The position numbers were made by a program, and so were the translations under genes. Below the pieces are notes generated by a model. That model had not been told where the DNA came from and did no database searches. It saw nothing but the letters and a program-made list of their open reading frames with translations. This document shows positions 1-8,917 of a stretch of DNA of 64,000 nucleotides, one piece after another; position 1 is the first letter of the stretch; each line of letters begins with the position of its first letter. Source of the DNA: Glaesserella australis (lineage in GTDB: Bacteria > Pseudomonadota > Gammaproteobacteria > Enterobacterales > Pasteurellaceae); the NCBI RefSeq assembly GCF_003260095.1, contig NZ_PTPX01000002.1, positions 178,330 to 242,329 on the forward strand. The letters are read 5' to 3'.

Positions 1-692
1 ACGGCTTTTTCACCACCCTTGATAACCTTGACAAAATGCCTGTTCATCAACCTTATCCATGTACCACAGGCTTTATGCTTAAAGACTTTGGCATGAAAGA
101 TGTTAATGGTAAAATTTTGATGCAGAACATCAACATCGAGCTAAAACAGGGCGATGCTTTGCTTATTCAAGGGGCATCTGGCACAGGCAAAACGTCACTA
201 CTTAAAGCTCTCGCAGGGATCTATCCTTTTGAAACCTTTGGTATTGCCGAACGCCCGTGTAGCGAACAGCCACTGTTCTTACCGCAACGTCCTTATATGC
301 CACAAGGCACGTTGCGAGAAGCCATTTGTTATCCACATATTGACGCAAGCGATGAACAGATCAAACAGGCAATGGAAAAATGTTGTTTAGACAAATATAT
401 CCACACCCTTGATCAAGATAACGACTGGCAACTCACGCTTTCACCAGGTGAGTTACAACGTGTCGCATTTGTACGGATTTTATTAAGCAAACCTGAGCTG
501 ATTTTCTTAGATGAAACCACATCAGCCCTTGATGAACCGACGGAATCTATTCTTTACCAAACTATTCGGGAAGAGTTGCCAAATAGCACAATTATCAGCG
601 TCGGACACCGCTGTACGCTCTACCCATTTCATAACAAACGCATTAATTTAAATATCGGCTGTTGTGGTGTAGAAGAGTGTTGTATGAAATAA
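1..692 (+). CDS. ABC transporter ATP-binding domain, 3' part of a YddA/SbmA-type exporter (partial)
   Basis: The reading frame is open from base 3, so the gene enters from the left edge; the ATG at 36 is probably internal. What is visible is a complete nucleotide-binding domain. Counting from that ATG, the Walker A motif GASGTGKT is at residues 46-53, followed by a signature region (LSPGELQR) and a Walker B with LDETTSALDE, then a switch histidine (VGHR). A TRLDNLDK-like linker lies upstream, as expected when a membrane domain precedes the ATPase in the same chain. The pattern resembles the YddA / SbmA-BacA-like ABC family, in which a six-helix membrane domain is fused to one ATPase. The transported substrate cannot be told. 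The C-terminus is rich in cysteines (GCCGVEECC). Confidence 0.75.
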   Translation, partial: GFFTTLDNLDKMPVHQPYPCTTGFMLKDFGMKDVNGKILMQNINIELKQGDALLIQGASGTGKTSLLKALAGIYPFETFGIAERPCSEQPLFLPQRPYMPQGTLREAICYPHIDASDEQIKQAMEKCCLDKYIHTLDQDNDWQLTLSPGELQRVAFVRILLSKPELIFLDETTSALDEPTESILYQTIREELPNSTIISVGHRCTLYPFHNKRINLNIGCCGVEECCMK

Positions 693-717
693 TAGTTTGC
701 TTTATTTGTTTGTCATA

Positions 718-775
718 GCAAGCGGTCTGTTGGTTATCAAAATTTGCAAATTTTTGAAGCTAACTGACCGCTTGT
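718..775. terminator. Inverted USS pair, probable terminator
   Basis: GCAAGCGGTC at 718-727 and GACCGCTTGT at 766-775 are inverted copies of the uptake signal core. Between them lie further complementary bases (TTTGCAAA centre). The pair follows the ABC transporter stop at 692 and can fold as a long stem, so it may end that transcript. Confidence 0.6.
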
Positions 776-890
776 TGTTTTATCTAATAAAATAATAGCA
801 ATGTATTTTTAGAAGTTTGTACCAAGCGGCCACATTAAGTAAATTTCTTACAAATCCTAAAATAACAGGCGATTTTTTGGAAAATCTCTG

Positions 891-896
891 TATAAT
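891..896 (+). promoter_or_regulatory. Candidate -10 box of pnp
   Basis: A perfect TATAAT lies 150 bases upstream of pnp in the 348-base gap after the ABC gene. No clear -35 hexamer is seen at the right spacing, so this is a moderate call. It would give a leader of about 140 bases that contains the stem-loop at 942-968. Confidence 0.45.
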
Positions 897-941
897 AGAC
901 AAGTTTTATTTCTTCGCATTTAATAAGGCGGCTATCAAAAG

Positions 942-968
942 TTATCTCTTTTTGAGGGAGTGAGATAA
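942..968 (+). promoter_or_regulatory. pnp leader stem-loop
   Basis: TTATCTC at 942-948 pairs with GAGATAA at 962-968 across a 13-base loop. In E. coli the pnp leader forms a hairpin cut by RNase III, through which PNPase represses its own expression. The position here suggests a similar element; the role is inferred. Confidence 0.5.
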
Positions 969-1040
969 TTTTTGCTAGTCGCAATTTTTAGGAAATAAAA
1001 CACAAATACATTTATTCCAGAAATTCAAAGGAACATTCCA

Positions 1041-3170
1041 ATGACACCAATTGTTAAACAATTTAAATACGGTCAACATACCGTGACATTAGAAACGGGT
1101 GCTATCGCGCGCCAAGCAACAGCAGCTGTTATGGCAAGCATGGATGACACCACAGTATTCGTAACTGTCGTGGCAAAAAAAGATGTCAAAGAAGGTCAAG
1201 ACTTCTTCCCATTAACCGTGGATTACCAAGAGCGTACTTACGCAGCAGGTCGTATTCCCGGTGGTTTCTTCAAACGTGAAGGTCGTCCGTCTGAAGGCGA
1301 AACCTTAATTGCTCGTTTAATCGACCGTCCCGTTCGTCCACTTTTCCCTGAAGGTTTCTTCAACGAAATTCAAGTGATTGCAACAGTGGTTTCTGTCAAT
1401 CCACAAATCAGCCCTGATTTAGTGGCGATGATCGGTGCTTCCGCTGCATTATCATTATCAGGTGTGCCTTTCAACGGTCCAATCGGTGCGGCCCGCGTTG
1501 GTTTTATCGACAATCAATTCGTGCTTAACCCAACGATGTCTGAGCAACGTTTAAGCCGTTTAGATTTAGTGGTGGCAGGTACAGACAAAGCGGTATTGAT
1601 GGTTGAGTCTGAAGCAGATATCTTAACAGAAGAACAGATGTTAGCCGCAGTCGTATTCGGTCACGAACAGCAACAAGTGGTGATTGAAAACATCAAAGAA
1701 TTTGTAAAAGAAGCTGGTAAACCACGTTGGGATTGGGTTGCTCCAGAACCAAATACTGATTTAATCAACAAAGTGAAAGCGTTAGCCGAAGTACGTTTAG
1801 GCGATGCCTATCGTATCACGGAAAAACAAGCTCGTTATGAGCAAATCGATGTGATTAAAGCAGAGGTGATTGCCCAATTAACCGCAGAAGATGAAACTGT
1901 TTCTGAAGGTAAAATCATCGATATTATCACGGCATTAGAAAGCCAAATCGTACGTAGCCGTATCATTGCAGGTGAACCACGTATTGATGGACGTACTGTT
2001 GATACCGTGCGTGCGTTAGATATTTGCACAGGCGTATTACCACGTACCCACGGTTCTGCATTGTTTACCCGTGGTGAAACCCAAGCATTAGCGGTGGCGA
2101 CTTTAGGTACAGAGCGTGATGCACAAATTATTGATGAATTAACAGGCGAGAAATCAGACCGTTTCTTATTCCACTACAACTTCCCTCCATATTCTGTGGG
2201 TGAAACTGGTCGTATTGGTTCGCCAAAACGTCGTGAAATCGGTCACGGTCGTTTAGCAAAACGTGGTGTGTTAGCAGTAATGCCAACGGCAGAAGAGTTC
2301 CCGTATGTGGTGCGTGTAGTGTCTGAAATCACTGAGTCAAACGGTTCTTCATCAATGGCTTCTGTGTGTGGTGCATCTCTTGCGTTAATGGATGCTGGCG
2401 TACCAATCAAAGCAGCGGTTGCAGGTATTGCAATGGGCTTAGTAAAAGAAGAAGAGAAATTCGTAGTACTTTCAGACATCTTAGGCGATGAAGATCACTT
2501 AGGCGATATGGACTTTAAAGTTGCAGGTACTCGTGAAGGTGTGACTGCACTACAAATGGACATCAAAATTGAAGGCATTACCCCTGAAATTATGCGTATT
2601 GCGTTAAATCAAGCAAAAGGCGCACGTATGCACATTTTAGGTGTGATGGAACAAGCGATCCCTGCACCACGTGCGGAAATTTCTGACTTCGCTCCACGCA
2701 TTCACACAATGAAGATTGATCCGAAGAAAATCAAAGATGTGATTGGTAAAGGTGGTGCGACCATTCGTGCATTAACCGAAGAAACGGGTACATCAATTGA
2801 TATTGATGATGACGGTACAGTGAAAATTGCAGCGACAGACAACGGTGCGGCAAAACGTGTAATGGAACGTATCGAAGAGATCGTCGCTGAAGTCGAAGTA
2901 AACGCAATCTACAAAGGTAAAGTGACTCGTGTGGTTGATTTCGGTGCATTCGTTTCAATTTTAGGTGGTAAAGAAGGTTTAGTACATATTTCTCAAATCA
3001 CCGATGCCCGTGTTGAACGTGTGGCGGATTACTTATCTGTCGGACAAGAAGTTCAAGTCAAAGTCGTTGAAATCGACCGTCAAGGTCGTATCCGTTTAAC
3101 CATGAAAGAGTTAAATGGTGAATCTTCAACATCAGAAGTTGTTGAAGAAACTCAAGAACTTGCAGAGTAA
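1041..3170 (+). CDS. pnp: Polynucleotide phosphorylase
   Basis: A 709-residue 3'-to-5' phosphorolytic exoribonuclease of the RNA degradosome and RNA turnover machinery; the family is about 710 residues. Two RNase PH-like halves are visible, the second with the FPPYSVGE and [16 protein letters not shown] stretches, then an acidic active-site region ([16 protein letters not shown]). A KH domain with IGKGG follows at about residue 565 and an S1 domain ([24 protein letters not shown]) occupies about 620-690. The ATG at 1041 follows an AAGGAACA ribosome site. nlpI and deaD follow in the same order as in E. coli. A leader stem-loop suggests autogenous control. Confidence 0.98.
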   Translation: MTPIVKQFKYGQHTVTLETGAIARQATAAVMASMDDTTVFVTVVAKKDVKEGQDFFPLTVDYQERTYAAGRIPGGFFKREGRPSEGETLIARLIDRPVRPLFPEGFFNEIQVIATVVSVNPQISPDLVAMIGASAALSLSGVPFNGPIGAARVGFIDNQFVLNPTMSEQRLSRLDLVVAGTDKAVLMVESEADILTEEQMLAAVVFGHEQQQVVIENIKEFVKEAGKPRWDWVAPEPNTDLINKVKALAEVRLGDAYRITEKQARYEQIDVIKAEVIAQLTAEDETVSEGKIIDIITALESQIVRSRIIAGEPRIDGRTVDTVRALDICTGVLPRTHGSALFTRGETQALAVATLGTERDAQIIDELTGEKSDRFLFHYNFPPYSVGETGRIGSPKRREIGHGRLAKRGVLAVMPTAEEFPYVVRVVSEITESNGSSSMASVCGASLALMDAGVPIKAAVAGIAMGLVKEEEKFVVLSDILGDEDHLGDMDFKVAGTREGVTALQMDIKIEGITPEIMRIALNQAKGARMHILGVMEQAIPAPRAEISDFAPRIHTMKIDPKKIKDVIGKGGATIRALTEETGTSIDIDDDGTVKIAATDNGAAKRVMERIEEIVAEVEVNAIYKGKVTRVVDFGAFVSILGGKEGLVHISQITDARVERVADYLSVGQEVQVKVVEIDRQGRIRLTMKELNGESSTSEVVEETQELAE

Positions 3171-3178
3171 TGTTGTTT

Positions 3179-3200
3179 GGGGTACAAATATTTGTACCCC
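3179..3200. terminator. Perfect palindrome between pnp and nlpI
   Basis: GGGGTACAAA and its complement flank a two-base centre directly after the pnp stop codon. There is no long T-run after it, so it may be a processing or attenuation hairpin rather than a strong terminator. Confidence 0.55.
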
Positions 3201-3275
3201 AGTAAACTTTGCTTGTTTAATTTTGTAGAGATATTTTAATATCTAAATCAAAATTTTTACCTAAGGTTTTATTAA

Positions 3276-4205
3276 ATGCAGCAACGTATTAAGTTGTTTA
3301 ATTTTCGTTTTTGCTTACTCAATTTTCTTGCACTATTATTTTTAACAGGGTGTGTAAATCGGGCATCCGATATTATTTCGCCTGAAAAATTACCACTTGC
3401 AGAGTTAAATCCACAATTACGCTTTGAGCAAGAAGTGATGGTTGTGCGTTTGACTCAGGTATTGCAAGAAGCCAAATTAACGCAAGCAGAGCGAGCTGAA
3501 TTACTTTTTGAAAGAGGAGTAATTTACGACAGCTTAGGACTTTGGTCTTTAGCTCGTTATGACTTTACACAGGCTGTAGAATATAATCCTAAAATGGCAG
3601 CAGCTTATAACTATTTAGGTTTATATTTGTTGCTTGAAGATGATTACGACAGTGCGATTGATGCCTTTAATGCCGTATTAGAATTAGATCCAAACTACGA
3701 TTATACTCGATTAAATCGAGGGTTGGCATTCTACTACAGCGGGCGTTATTCTGAAGCTGAACGTGATCTTCAACGTTTCTATGAAGCCGATCAGAGCGAT
3801 CCTTATCGTGTTTTATGGTTATATTTCAATGAGTTAGAAATTGATTCTATAGATGCTAAACAAAAATTAGTTGAGCGCTCAAAACAGTTATCAAAAGATT
3901 TTTGGGGAACAAATATTGTTTCTTACTTCTTAGGTGAATTTACTCTTGAACAACTTCGATTAAAAATGAATGCACAGGCAGAGCCAAATACAGTAACCTA
4001 TGCTGAAATTTTAACCGAAACTTATTTTTATCTTGCAAAACAAACACTCAAAATGAATCAAGTTGCGGAAGCTGTGAGTTTCTTCCGTCTCGCTATTGCA
4101 AATCAGGTGTATAACTTTGTTGAGTATCGTTTTGCGTTGTTTGAATTAGCTCAATTAAGAGCGAAACAAACACAAACAGATCCCGTTGTTGTTGGGAAGA
4201 ATTAG
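3276..4205 (+). CDS. nlpI: Lipoprotein NlpI, TPR protein
   Basis: A 309-residue outer-membrane-directed lipoprotein. The signal ends in the lipobox LTGC with the lipidated cysteine at residue 26. Tetratricopeptide repeats follow (for example AAYNYLGLYLLLEDDYDSAIDAFNAVLELDPNY). In enterobacteria NlpI is a scaffold that brings the protease Prc to peptidoglycan endopeptidases, and it follows pnp. It has the same place here, 105 bases after pnp. The N-terminus is longer than in E. coli, but the lipobox fits the start at 3276. Confidence 0.93.
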   Translation: MQQRIKLFNFRFCLLNFLALLFLTGCVNRASDIISPEKLPLAELNPQLRFEQEVMVVRLTQVLQEAKLTQAERAELLFERGVIYDSLGLWSLARYDFTQAVEYNPKMAAAYNYLGLYLLLEDDYDSAIDAFNAVLELDPNYDYTRLNRGLAFYYSGRYSEAERDLQRFYEADQSDPYRVLWLYFNELEIDSIDAKQKLVERSKQLSKDFWGTNIVSYFLGEFTLEQLRLKMNAQAEPNTVTYAEILTETYFYLAKQTLKMNQVAEAVSFFRLAIANQVYNFVEYRFALFELAQLRAKQTQTDPVVVGKN

Positions 4206-4213
4206 GACGATTC

Positions 4214-4255
4214 AAGCGGTAAGATTGGTAAAATTTTTTACAAATCAGACCGCTT
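4214..4255. terminator. Inverted USS pair downstream of nlpI
   Basis: AAGCGGT at 4214-4220 and ACCGCTT at 4249-4255 face each other around an AT-rich centre, just after the nlpI stop at 4205. A stem-loop terminator made from two uptake signals is the likely role. Confidence 0.55.
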
Positions 4256-4341
4256 ACACTGTGTGACAAGTTATATAAGGCATTGATTTGCTTTCTATTT
4301 ATTTTTCTTACCTAAAAGACTCAACAATATAATTTTTACCA

Positions 4342-4453
4342 CCTGTTAATCTCCCCCTTTGAAAAAGGGGGATTAAGGGGATTTAAAGATCTCTGCGACC
4401 TTATTCGCTTTTTAAATCCCCCCCTAACCCCCTTTTTCAAAGGGGAGAACAGG
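4342..4453. repeat. 112-bp palindromic repeat upstream of deaD
   Basis: The left arm begins CCTGTTAATCTCCCCCTTTG and the right arm ends AAAGGGGAGAACAGG; the arms are near-complementary along about 45 bases each and contain further C/G runs that pair locally. It ends 20 bases before the deaD start and is followed by a T-run. It looks like a dispersed intergenic palindrome (REP- or MITE-like), and its transcript would fold tightly just before deaD. Confidence 0.7.
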
Positions 4454-4473
4454 TTTTTTTATTTTGGAATTTT

Positions 4474-6315
4474 ATGACTGAAACAACTTTAACCTTTGCC
4501 GATTTAGGCTTACCACAATCTATCCTTGACGCTGTAAATGAAATGGGTTTTGTAACCCCATCACCAATCCAACAAGCCTGTATTCCACACCTATTAAATG
4601 GTCGTGATGTATTAGGTATGGCACAAACGGGTAGTGGTAAAACAGCGGCATTTTCTCTGCCGATTTTGGCACAACTTGACCCAGAACAACGCCACCCTCA
4701 AATGTTAGTGATGGCACCAACTCGTGAGCTTGCAATTCAAGTGGCAGATGCTTGTGAACAATTTACTAAAAATATGCGTGGTATTCGCACGGTCACCATT
4801 TATGGCGGTCAGCGTTATGATATTCAAATCCGTGCTTTGAAAAATGGCGCTCAAGTGGTAGTGGGTACACCGGGGCGTATTCTTGACCATATTCGTCGTG
4901 GCACGCTAGATCTTTCAATGCTAAAAGCAATCGTACTTGATGAAGCAGACGAAATGTTACGTATGGGCTTTATTGAAGACGTGGAAACGGTAATGGCTGA
5001 ATTGCCAGAAGATCACCAAACGGCACTTTTCTCGGCGACAATGCCAGAGCCGATCCGCCGTATTACCAAGCGTTTTATGAAAGATCCGCAAGAAGTGAAA
5101 ATTCAAGCGACCCAACGTTCTGCCCCTGATATTGCTCAAAGTTACTGGTTAGTGAACGGTTTCCGTAAAAATGATGCATTATTACGCTTCTTAGAAGTGG
5201 AAGAATTTGATGCAGCGATCATCTTTACTCGTACCAAAACGGGGACGATTGATATTGCGGAACTTTGCGAACGCAACGGCTATCGTGCAGCAGCGTTAAA
5301 CGGTGATATGACCCAACAAGCCCGTGAGCAAGCATTGGATAAATTAAAATCAGGTCGTTTAGATGTGATTGTAGCAACAGACGTGGCGGCTCGTGGTATC
5401 GACATTGAACGCATCAGCCTTGTAGTGAACTACGATATTCCGCTAGATGCCGAGTCATATGTTCACCGTATCGGTCGTACAGGTCGTGCAGGGCGTTCAG
5501 GTCGTGCGTTATTGTTTGTAGAACCCCGTGAGCGTCGCTTATTGAAAAATATCGAACATCTGATTAAAAAGCCGATTGACGAAGTGCCAGTGCCAAATCA
5601 CGAAATTTTAATGGAAAAACGCCGTGAGAAATTCAAAGCACGCATTTCATTGCAGTTAGAACACCACGATTTAGAGCTTTACCGTGAGTTGCTCGAAGAT
5701 TTATTCACCGCAGACCAAGACCACGAAGAATTAGCGGCGGCGATGATGATGTTGTTACAAGAGAAGCAAAAACTTATTCTTCCGCCTGATCCTGAAATTC
5801 GTCCTGCTCGTGGTGAGCGTGGCAAAGGGCGTGAAAATCCACGTTCAGCAGAGCGCCGTGGTGGCGGTCGTGAACATCGTGATAACAACGGCGTGGCAAT
5901 GGATCTCTACCGTATCGAACTCGGTCGTGAAGATGGTGTTGAAGTACGCCACATTGTCGGGGCGATTGCTAATGAAGGTGATATCAATAGCCGCTATATC
6001 GGACATATCAAATTGCACGATAAATACTCAACCATTGAGCTACCACAAGGTATGCCGAAGCATTTAGTGGAACACTTTGCACACAAAGCTCGAGTATTAA
6101 GCAAACCAATGCAAATGTCTCTATTAGGGGCTGCAAGTAGTGCAACCAATGCAAACCCTTATGAAGATAAAGGTTCTCGTGGAAAAGGCAGAAGCGATCG
6201 TCATGAGCGTGGTGGACGTGGTGGCAGAGATAGTCGTCGCGAAGAACGTGGTTTTAAAGAGCGTAAAGAAGGCGGATTTAAAGAGAAACGTTTTAGCGAT
6301 CGCGGTCGTAGATAA
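4474..6315 (+). CDS. deaD: Cold-shock DEAD-box RNA helicase
   Basis: A 613-residue ATP-dependent RNA helicase of the CsdA/DeaD group, acting in ribosome assembly and mRNA decay at low temperature. Motifs in order: Q motif (PSPIQ, residues 29-33), AQTGSGKT (50-57), PTREL, LDEAD (155-159), SAT (187-189), then [15 protein letters not shown] and [13 protein letters not shown] in the second RecA-like domain. The C-terminal part holds the family dimerisation and RNA-binding domain and an RGG-like tail with many Arg, Gly and Lys residues. It is slightly shorter than the E. coli protein (629). It follows pnp-nlpI as in E. coli but has a palindromic repeat just before it. Confidence 0.96.
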   Translation: MTETTLTFADLGLPQSILDAVNEMGFVTPSPIQQACIPHLLNGRDVLGMAQTGSGKTAAFSLPILAQLDPEQRHPQMLVMAPTRELAIQVADACEQFTKNMRGIRTVTIYGGQRYDIQIRALKNGAQVVVGTPGRILDHIRRGTLDLSMLKAIVLDEADEMLRMGFIEDVETVMAELPEDHQTALFSATMPEPIRRITKRFMKDPQEVKIQATQRSAPDIAQSYWLVNGFRKNDALLRFLEVEEFDAAIIFTRTKTGTIDIAELCERNGYRAAALNGDMTQQAREQALDKLKSGRLDVIVATDVAARGIDIERISLVVNYDIPLDAESYVHRIGRTGRAGRSGRALLFVEPRERRLLKNIEHLIKKPIDEVPVPNHEILMEKRREKFKARISLQLEHHDLELYRELLEDLFTADQDHEELAAAMMMLLQEKQKLILPPDPEIRPARGERGKGRENPRSAERRGGGREHRDNNGVAMDLYRIELGREDGVEVRHIVGAIANEGDINSRYIGHIKLHDKYSTIELPQGMPKHLVEHFAHKARVLSKPMQMSLLGAASSATNANPYEDKGSRGKGRSDRHERGGRGGRDSRREERGFKERKEGGFKEKRFSDRGRR

Positions 6316-6362
6316 TTTTTGAATTATCTTATAATTTGGAAATTTGATATCGTGTCCAAAAG

Positions 6363-6515
6363 CTTCCCCCGCTTGCGGGGGAAGTGGTTGAGCGAAGCGA
6401 AACCGAAGGGGGGATTGCAAACGAAGTTTGCAGAATTTTAGTAATTTTTAACCGCTTGTTGTTTGCCCTTTGGGCAAATCCCCCCTCCCTAGCCCCCCCC
6501 CGTAAACGGGGGAGA
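6363..6515. repeat. Cluster of small palindromes between deaD and tadA
   Basis: Four hairpins follow one another: CTTCCCCCG/CGGGGGAAG (6363-6384), TGCAAAC/GTTTGCA (6416-6432), TTTGCCC/GGGCAAA (6462-6478), and a C-run/G-run pair around 6496-6515. GGGGGGATT near 6408-6416 is also complementary to AATCCCCCC near 6477-6486, so the whole block can fold on itself. It resembles a composite intergenic palindromic repeat and fills most of the gap. Confidence 0.65.
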
Positions 6516-6565
6516 GGACTGTAACTAGGCGAATGTAGTTCGTCTCTACAAGAATAATTAATGTT

Positions 6566-7078
6566 ATGTTCATCCAACCCACCCAAAACCATTGCGATTT
6601 AACCGTATCCAACCAAGACATTCACTTTATGCAATACGCCTTATCCCTTGCTGATAAAGCGGAAGCAGAAGGAGAAATTCCTGTTGGAGCTGTTTTAATT
6701 GATAAAGATGGCAACATTCTTGGCGAAGGGTGGAACCGCTCAATTATCCTTTCAGATCCAACTGCTCACGCTGAAATTCAAGCAATTAGAATGGCTAGCG
6801 AACGAGTGCAAAATTATCGCCTATTAGACACCACCCTTTATGTGACCCTTGAGCCTTGCACCATGTGTGCAGGGGCAATTTTACACAGCCGCATCGGGCG
6901 ATTAGTGTTTGGTGCGTCAGATTACAAAACAGGGGCAATTGGCTCCCGTTTTCATCTCTTTGAAGATTACAAAATGAACCATTTTCTACAAGTTCGGGGA
7001 GGGGTAATGGCAGAAGCGTGTAGTCAAAAAATCAGCGCATTCTTTAAAAAGAGAAGGGCAGAGCAGAAGCTCAAATAA
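6566..7078 (+). CDS. tadA: tRNA-specific adenosine deaminase
   Basis: A 170-residue zinc deaminase that converts adenosine 34 of tRNA-Arg(ACG) to inosine. The zinc motif HAE is at residues 68-70 (His68, Glu70 the proton shuttle) and PCTMC at 97-101 (Cys98, Cys101). The length matches E. coli TadA (167). The first ATG at 6566 gives a somewhat long N-terminus; an internal Met22 is a less likely start. The spacing from the upstream repeat suggests its own promoter. Confidence 0.95.
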   Translation: MFIQPTQNHCDLTVSNQDIHFMQYALSLADKAEAEGEIPVGAVLIDKDGNILGEGWNRSIILSDPTAHAEIQAIRMASERVQNYRLLDTTLYVTLEPCTMCAGAILHSRIGRLVFGASDYKTGAIGSRFHLFEDYKMNHFLQVRGGVMAEACSQKISAFFKKRRAEQKLK

Positions 7079-7101
7079 ATAAGAAAATCAACAGACATTT
7101 T

Positions 7102-7131
7102 TTATTTTTTCGTTCAAGATCGAAAAAATAA
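7102..7131 (+). terminator. AT-rich hairpin after tadA
   Basis: TTATTTTTTCG (7102-7112) and CGAAAAAATAA (7121-7131) are perfect inverted repeats with an 8-base loop, 24 bases after the tadA stop. Confidence 0.5.
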
Positions 7132-7318
7132 TATTTGCCACTATGAGAATCTTTTCATTTTGATATTCTAATTTTCATTGATAAACGTGGCTTGATGTCG
7201 CTATGCTTAGCCTATTATCGTATGCTATGGTTATTTCAAATAGTCGTACAAAATAGTCAGTATTTTGCAAACTTTCAGTAAAATCTAACCGCTTGTTATT
7301 TGATTTAGAATGAAAACA

Positions 7319-7347
7319 TTGCTTGTGTTTTACATTTGTTTTACACT
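7319..7347 (+). promoter_or_regulatory. relBE promoter with direct-repeat operator candidate
   Basis: TTGCTT (7319-7324) and TACACT (7342-7347) are spaced by 17 bases. Two direct copies of TGTTTTACA at 7326-7334 and 7337-7345, 11 bases apart, lie in the spacer and the -10 box. RelB-type antitoxins bind such operators to repress their own genes. Transcription from here would start near 7354, which places the antitoxin start at 7370. Confidence 0.45.
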
Positions 7348-7369
7348 AGATAAAGTAAAGGAGAAAACT

Positions 7370-7618
7370 ATGGCAAACTTAAACATTCGTATTGATGATG
7401 AAATTAAACAACAGGCTTTTGTTGTTTTTGATAATTTAGGAGTAACGCCTTCAGATGCTATTCGAGCTTTTTTGACTTATGTAGCAAATACAGGAAAAAT
7501 GCCACTTAAGCAAATTATTGTTTCTGATGAAGATGCGCAACTCTATGAATTAGTTCAAAAGCGTCTTAATGAACCTGAAAAAATCAAATCGACTACTTTA
7601 GATGAACTTTTTTCATAG
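7370..7618 (+). CDS. relB: RelB/DinJ-family antitoxin
   Basis: An 82-residue ribbon-helix-helix antitoxin that neutralises the toxin encoded next to it and represses the operon. The N-terminus has the RelB/DinJ pattern (MANLNIRIDDEIKQQA, then VFDNLGVTPSDAIRAFL). The start at 7370 is chosen over an in-frame ATG at 7310 because AAAGGAG lies seven bases upstream, the family begins this way, and the likely promoter overlaps the longer start. It is followed at once by the toxin gene, three bases after its stop. Confidence 0.9.
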   Translation: MANLNIRIDDEIKQQAFVVFDNLGVTPSDAIRAFLTYVANTGKMPLKQIIVSDEDAQLYELVQKRLNEPEKIKSTTLDELFS

Positions 7619-7627
7619 GAGATGAAC

Positions 7628-7915
7628 ATGACCTACTCTATTAAGGTCCATGATGATTTTATCGAAGAGTTAAAGAAACTTGATCCTGCCGTTAAACAAC
7701 AATTGCGTAATAAGCTCAATAAGATAGTAGAAAATCCACATATTCCGAAAAATCGGCTTAGTGGTAATTTATACAATTGCTATAAAATTAAACTCAGGAA
7801 GGCAGGCATACGTTTAATTTATCAAGTCAATGATGATGAGATTTATATTCTACTTTTAACGGTAGGTAAACGAGAGAATAACGAAGTTTATGACACAGCA
7901 CTTACTCGTATTTAA
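7628..7915 (+). CDS. relE: RelE-family mRNA interferase toxin
   Basis: A roughly 95-residue ribosome-dependent endoribonuclease that cuts mRNA in the A site. The family pattern is clear: CYKIKLRKAGIRLIYQV and VGKRENNEVY. Aligned by eye with E. coli RelE, the catalytic residues Lys52, Lys54, Arg61, Arg81 and Tyr87 are all kept, so the toxin looks active. The ATG at 7628 has AGGAG six bases upstream, better placed than the ATG at 7622, which abuts it. It is translationally linked to the antitoxin. RelE fits better than YafQ because of the KIKLR...GKRE pattern. Confidence 0.92.
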   Translation: MTYSIKVHDDFIEELKKLDPAVKQQLRNKLNKIVENPHIPKNRLSGNLYNCYKIKLRKAGIRLIYQVNDDEIYILLLTVGKRENNEVYDTALTRI

Positions 7916-7936
7916 TGCGAGCAAGCGGTCTGATTC

Positions 7937-8452
7937 CTACTGACTTTTACAAATTTTCACCGTCAAATCTTCAATCGCTTCAATGCACTTTTTCTTTCTA
8001 TATTCCGTCTCTTCAATCTGTGCAATATAAAACGCACGATCTGCTTCATTAGCTTGTTGGCTTTGTTCGATTAGCCATGAGATTTTTTCATTCAAGGCTC
8101 TTAACGCTTTTTTATATTCTTCTAAACGTTTTTCATAGGGCAATTGATGAATATTTTTAGGGAAACGATAACTTGAACGAAATGTTTTTTTATCCTGAGC
8201 TGAATTTAACTGTGTTTCAATAGCTTGTTTTAAACTATCAAACTGTTCCACCAGTTTTTGTGTTTGAAATATCAACATATTGCTATTTGTTTGAGCTTCG
8301 ATTTTCTCACAAAGACTCAAAATTTCCTGAATAAATTCTTTTACATAACCCTGATGTAAAGAAAAACTCGGATGTGAAACCGTAATTTTTTGGTCTGAAA
8401 AGGCTAAAAAGGGCATTAATTTCTGTTGAATTTGTGTAGTAAAAGTTGACAT
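7937..8452 (-). CDS. priC: Primosomal replication protein PriC
   Basis: A 171-residue protein that helps reload DnaB helicase at stalled replication forks. It is recognised from the C-terminal half, with FRSSYRFPKNIHQLPYEKRL followed by EEYKKALRALNEKISWL, which is the conserved part of PriC (N''). Length is close to the E. coli protein (175). It faces the relE stop across 21 bases and diverges from the porin gene. Confidence 0.88.
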   Translation of the reverse strand: MSTFTTQIQQKLMPFLAFSDQKITVSHPSFSLHQGYVKEFIQEILSLCEKIEAQTNSNMLIFQTQKLVEQFDSLKQAIETQLNSAQDKKTFRSSYRFPKNIHQLPYEKRLEEYKKALRALNEKISWLIEQSQQANEADRAFYIAQIEETEYRKKKCIEAIEDLTVKICKSQ

Positions 8453-8559
8453 ATCTTTGGCTCGTCCAGTTTTTTACTATTATAAATTAAGCAAAGCAAT
8501 CTGACTAACCTTAAATTTTTGTATAAAAAAGACGCTTAAAGGCAATTAATTTGTAAAAA

Positions 8560-8575
8560 TGTGAATTAGTTCACA
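8560..8575. promoter_or_regulatory. CRP-like binding site
   Basis: TGTGA-N6-TCACA is a perfect match to the core CRP/FNR-family consensus, with A/T flanks that also fit. It lies in the 465-base gap between the divergent priC and porin genes, about 108 bases from priC and 190 bases upstream of the likely porin promoter. Which gene it controls is open. Confidence 0.5.
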
Positions 8576-8766
8576 GAATTTTTTTTAATAAAAATTGAAC
8601 TATTTTAAAATGCAAATTTTACTTATATATCAATACGTTATGTTTATTTTTGATATGGAGTAATGCTCATAAAAAAACTGAACGATCACTCAATTTGAAG
8701 TGGGGTTATTTGTAACTCAATGATTTTAAAGGATAAAGTGTTTATTTTGTTATTGGAAATAATGTG

Positions 8767-8795
8767 TTGACAGGGCTATCCAAATTTGCCATTAT
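8767..8795 (+). promoter_or_regulatory. Porin promoter
   Basis: TTGACA (8767-8772) and CATTAT (8790-8795) are spaced by 17 bases. Transcription from here would give a leader of about 115 bases before the porin start at 8918. The rest of the priC-porin gap is AT-rich and shows no other gene. Confidence 0.6.
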
Positions 8796-8917
8796 TCGCC
8801 CGCAATCAGCATTTACCAAAACTTACATAAGGATGGTGGGTGTCAGATACGGAGAATTGCTCTTATACCTTAACGAGAGCAATTTTAGCTAAACTAAAAA
8901 TATTTAAGGTGAACATT

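Noticed and set aside
6124-6592. Minus-strand reading frames over the deaD end and palindrome cluster
   Set aside because: They run through palindromic repeats and have repetitive, improbable sequences.
8840-8917. Longer start of the porin gene
   Set aside because: It would bury the signal peptide and has no suitable ribosome site.
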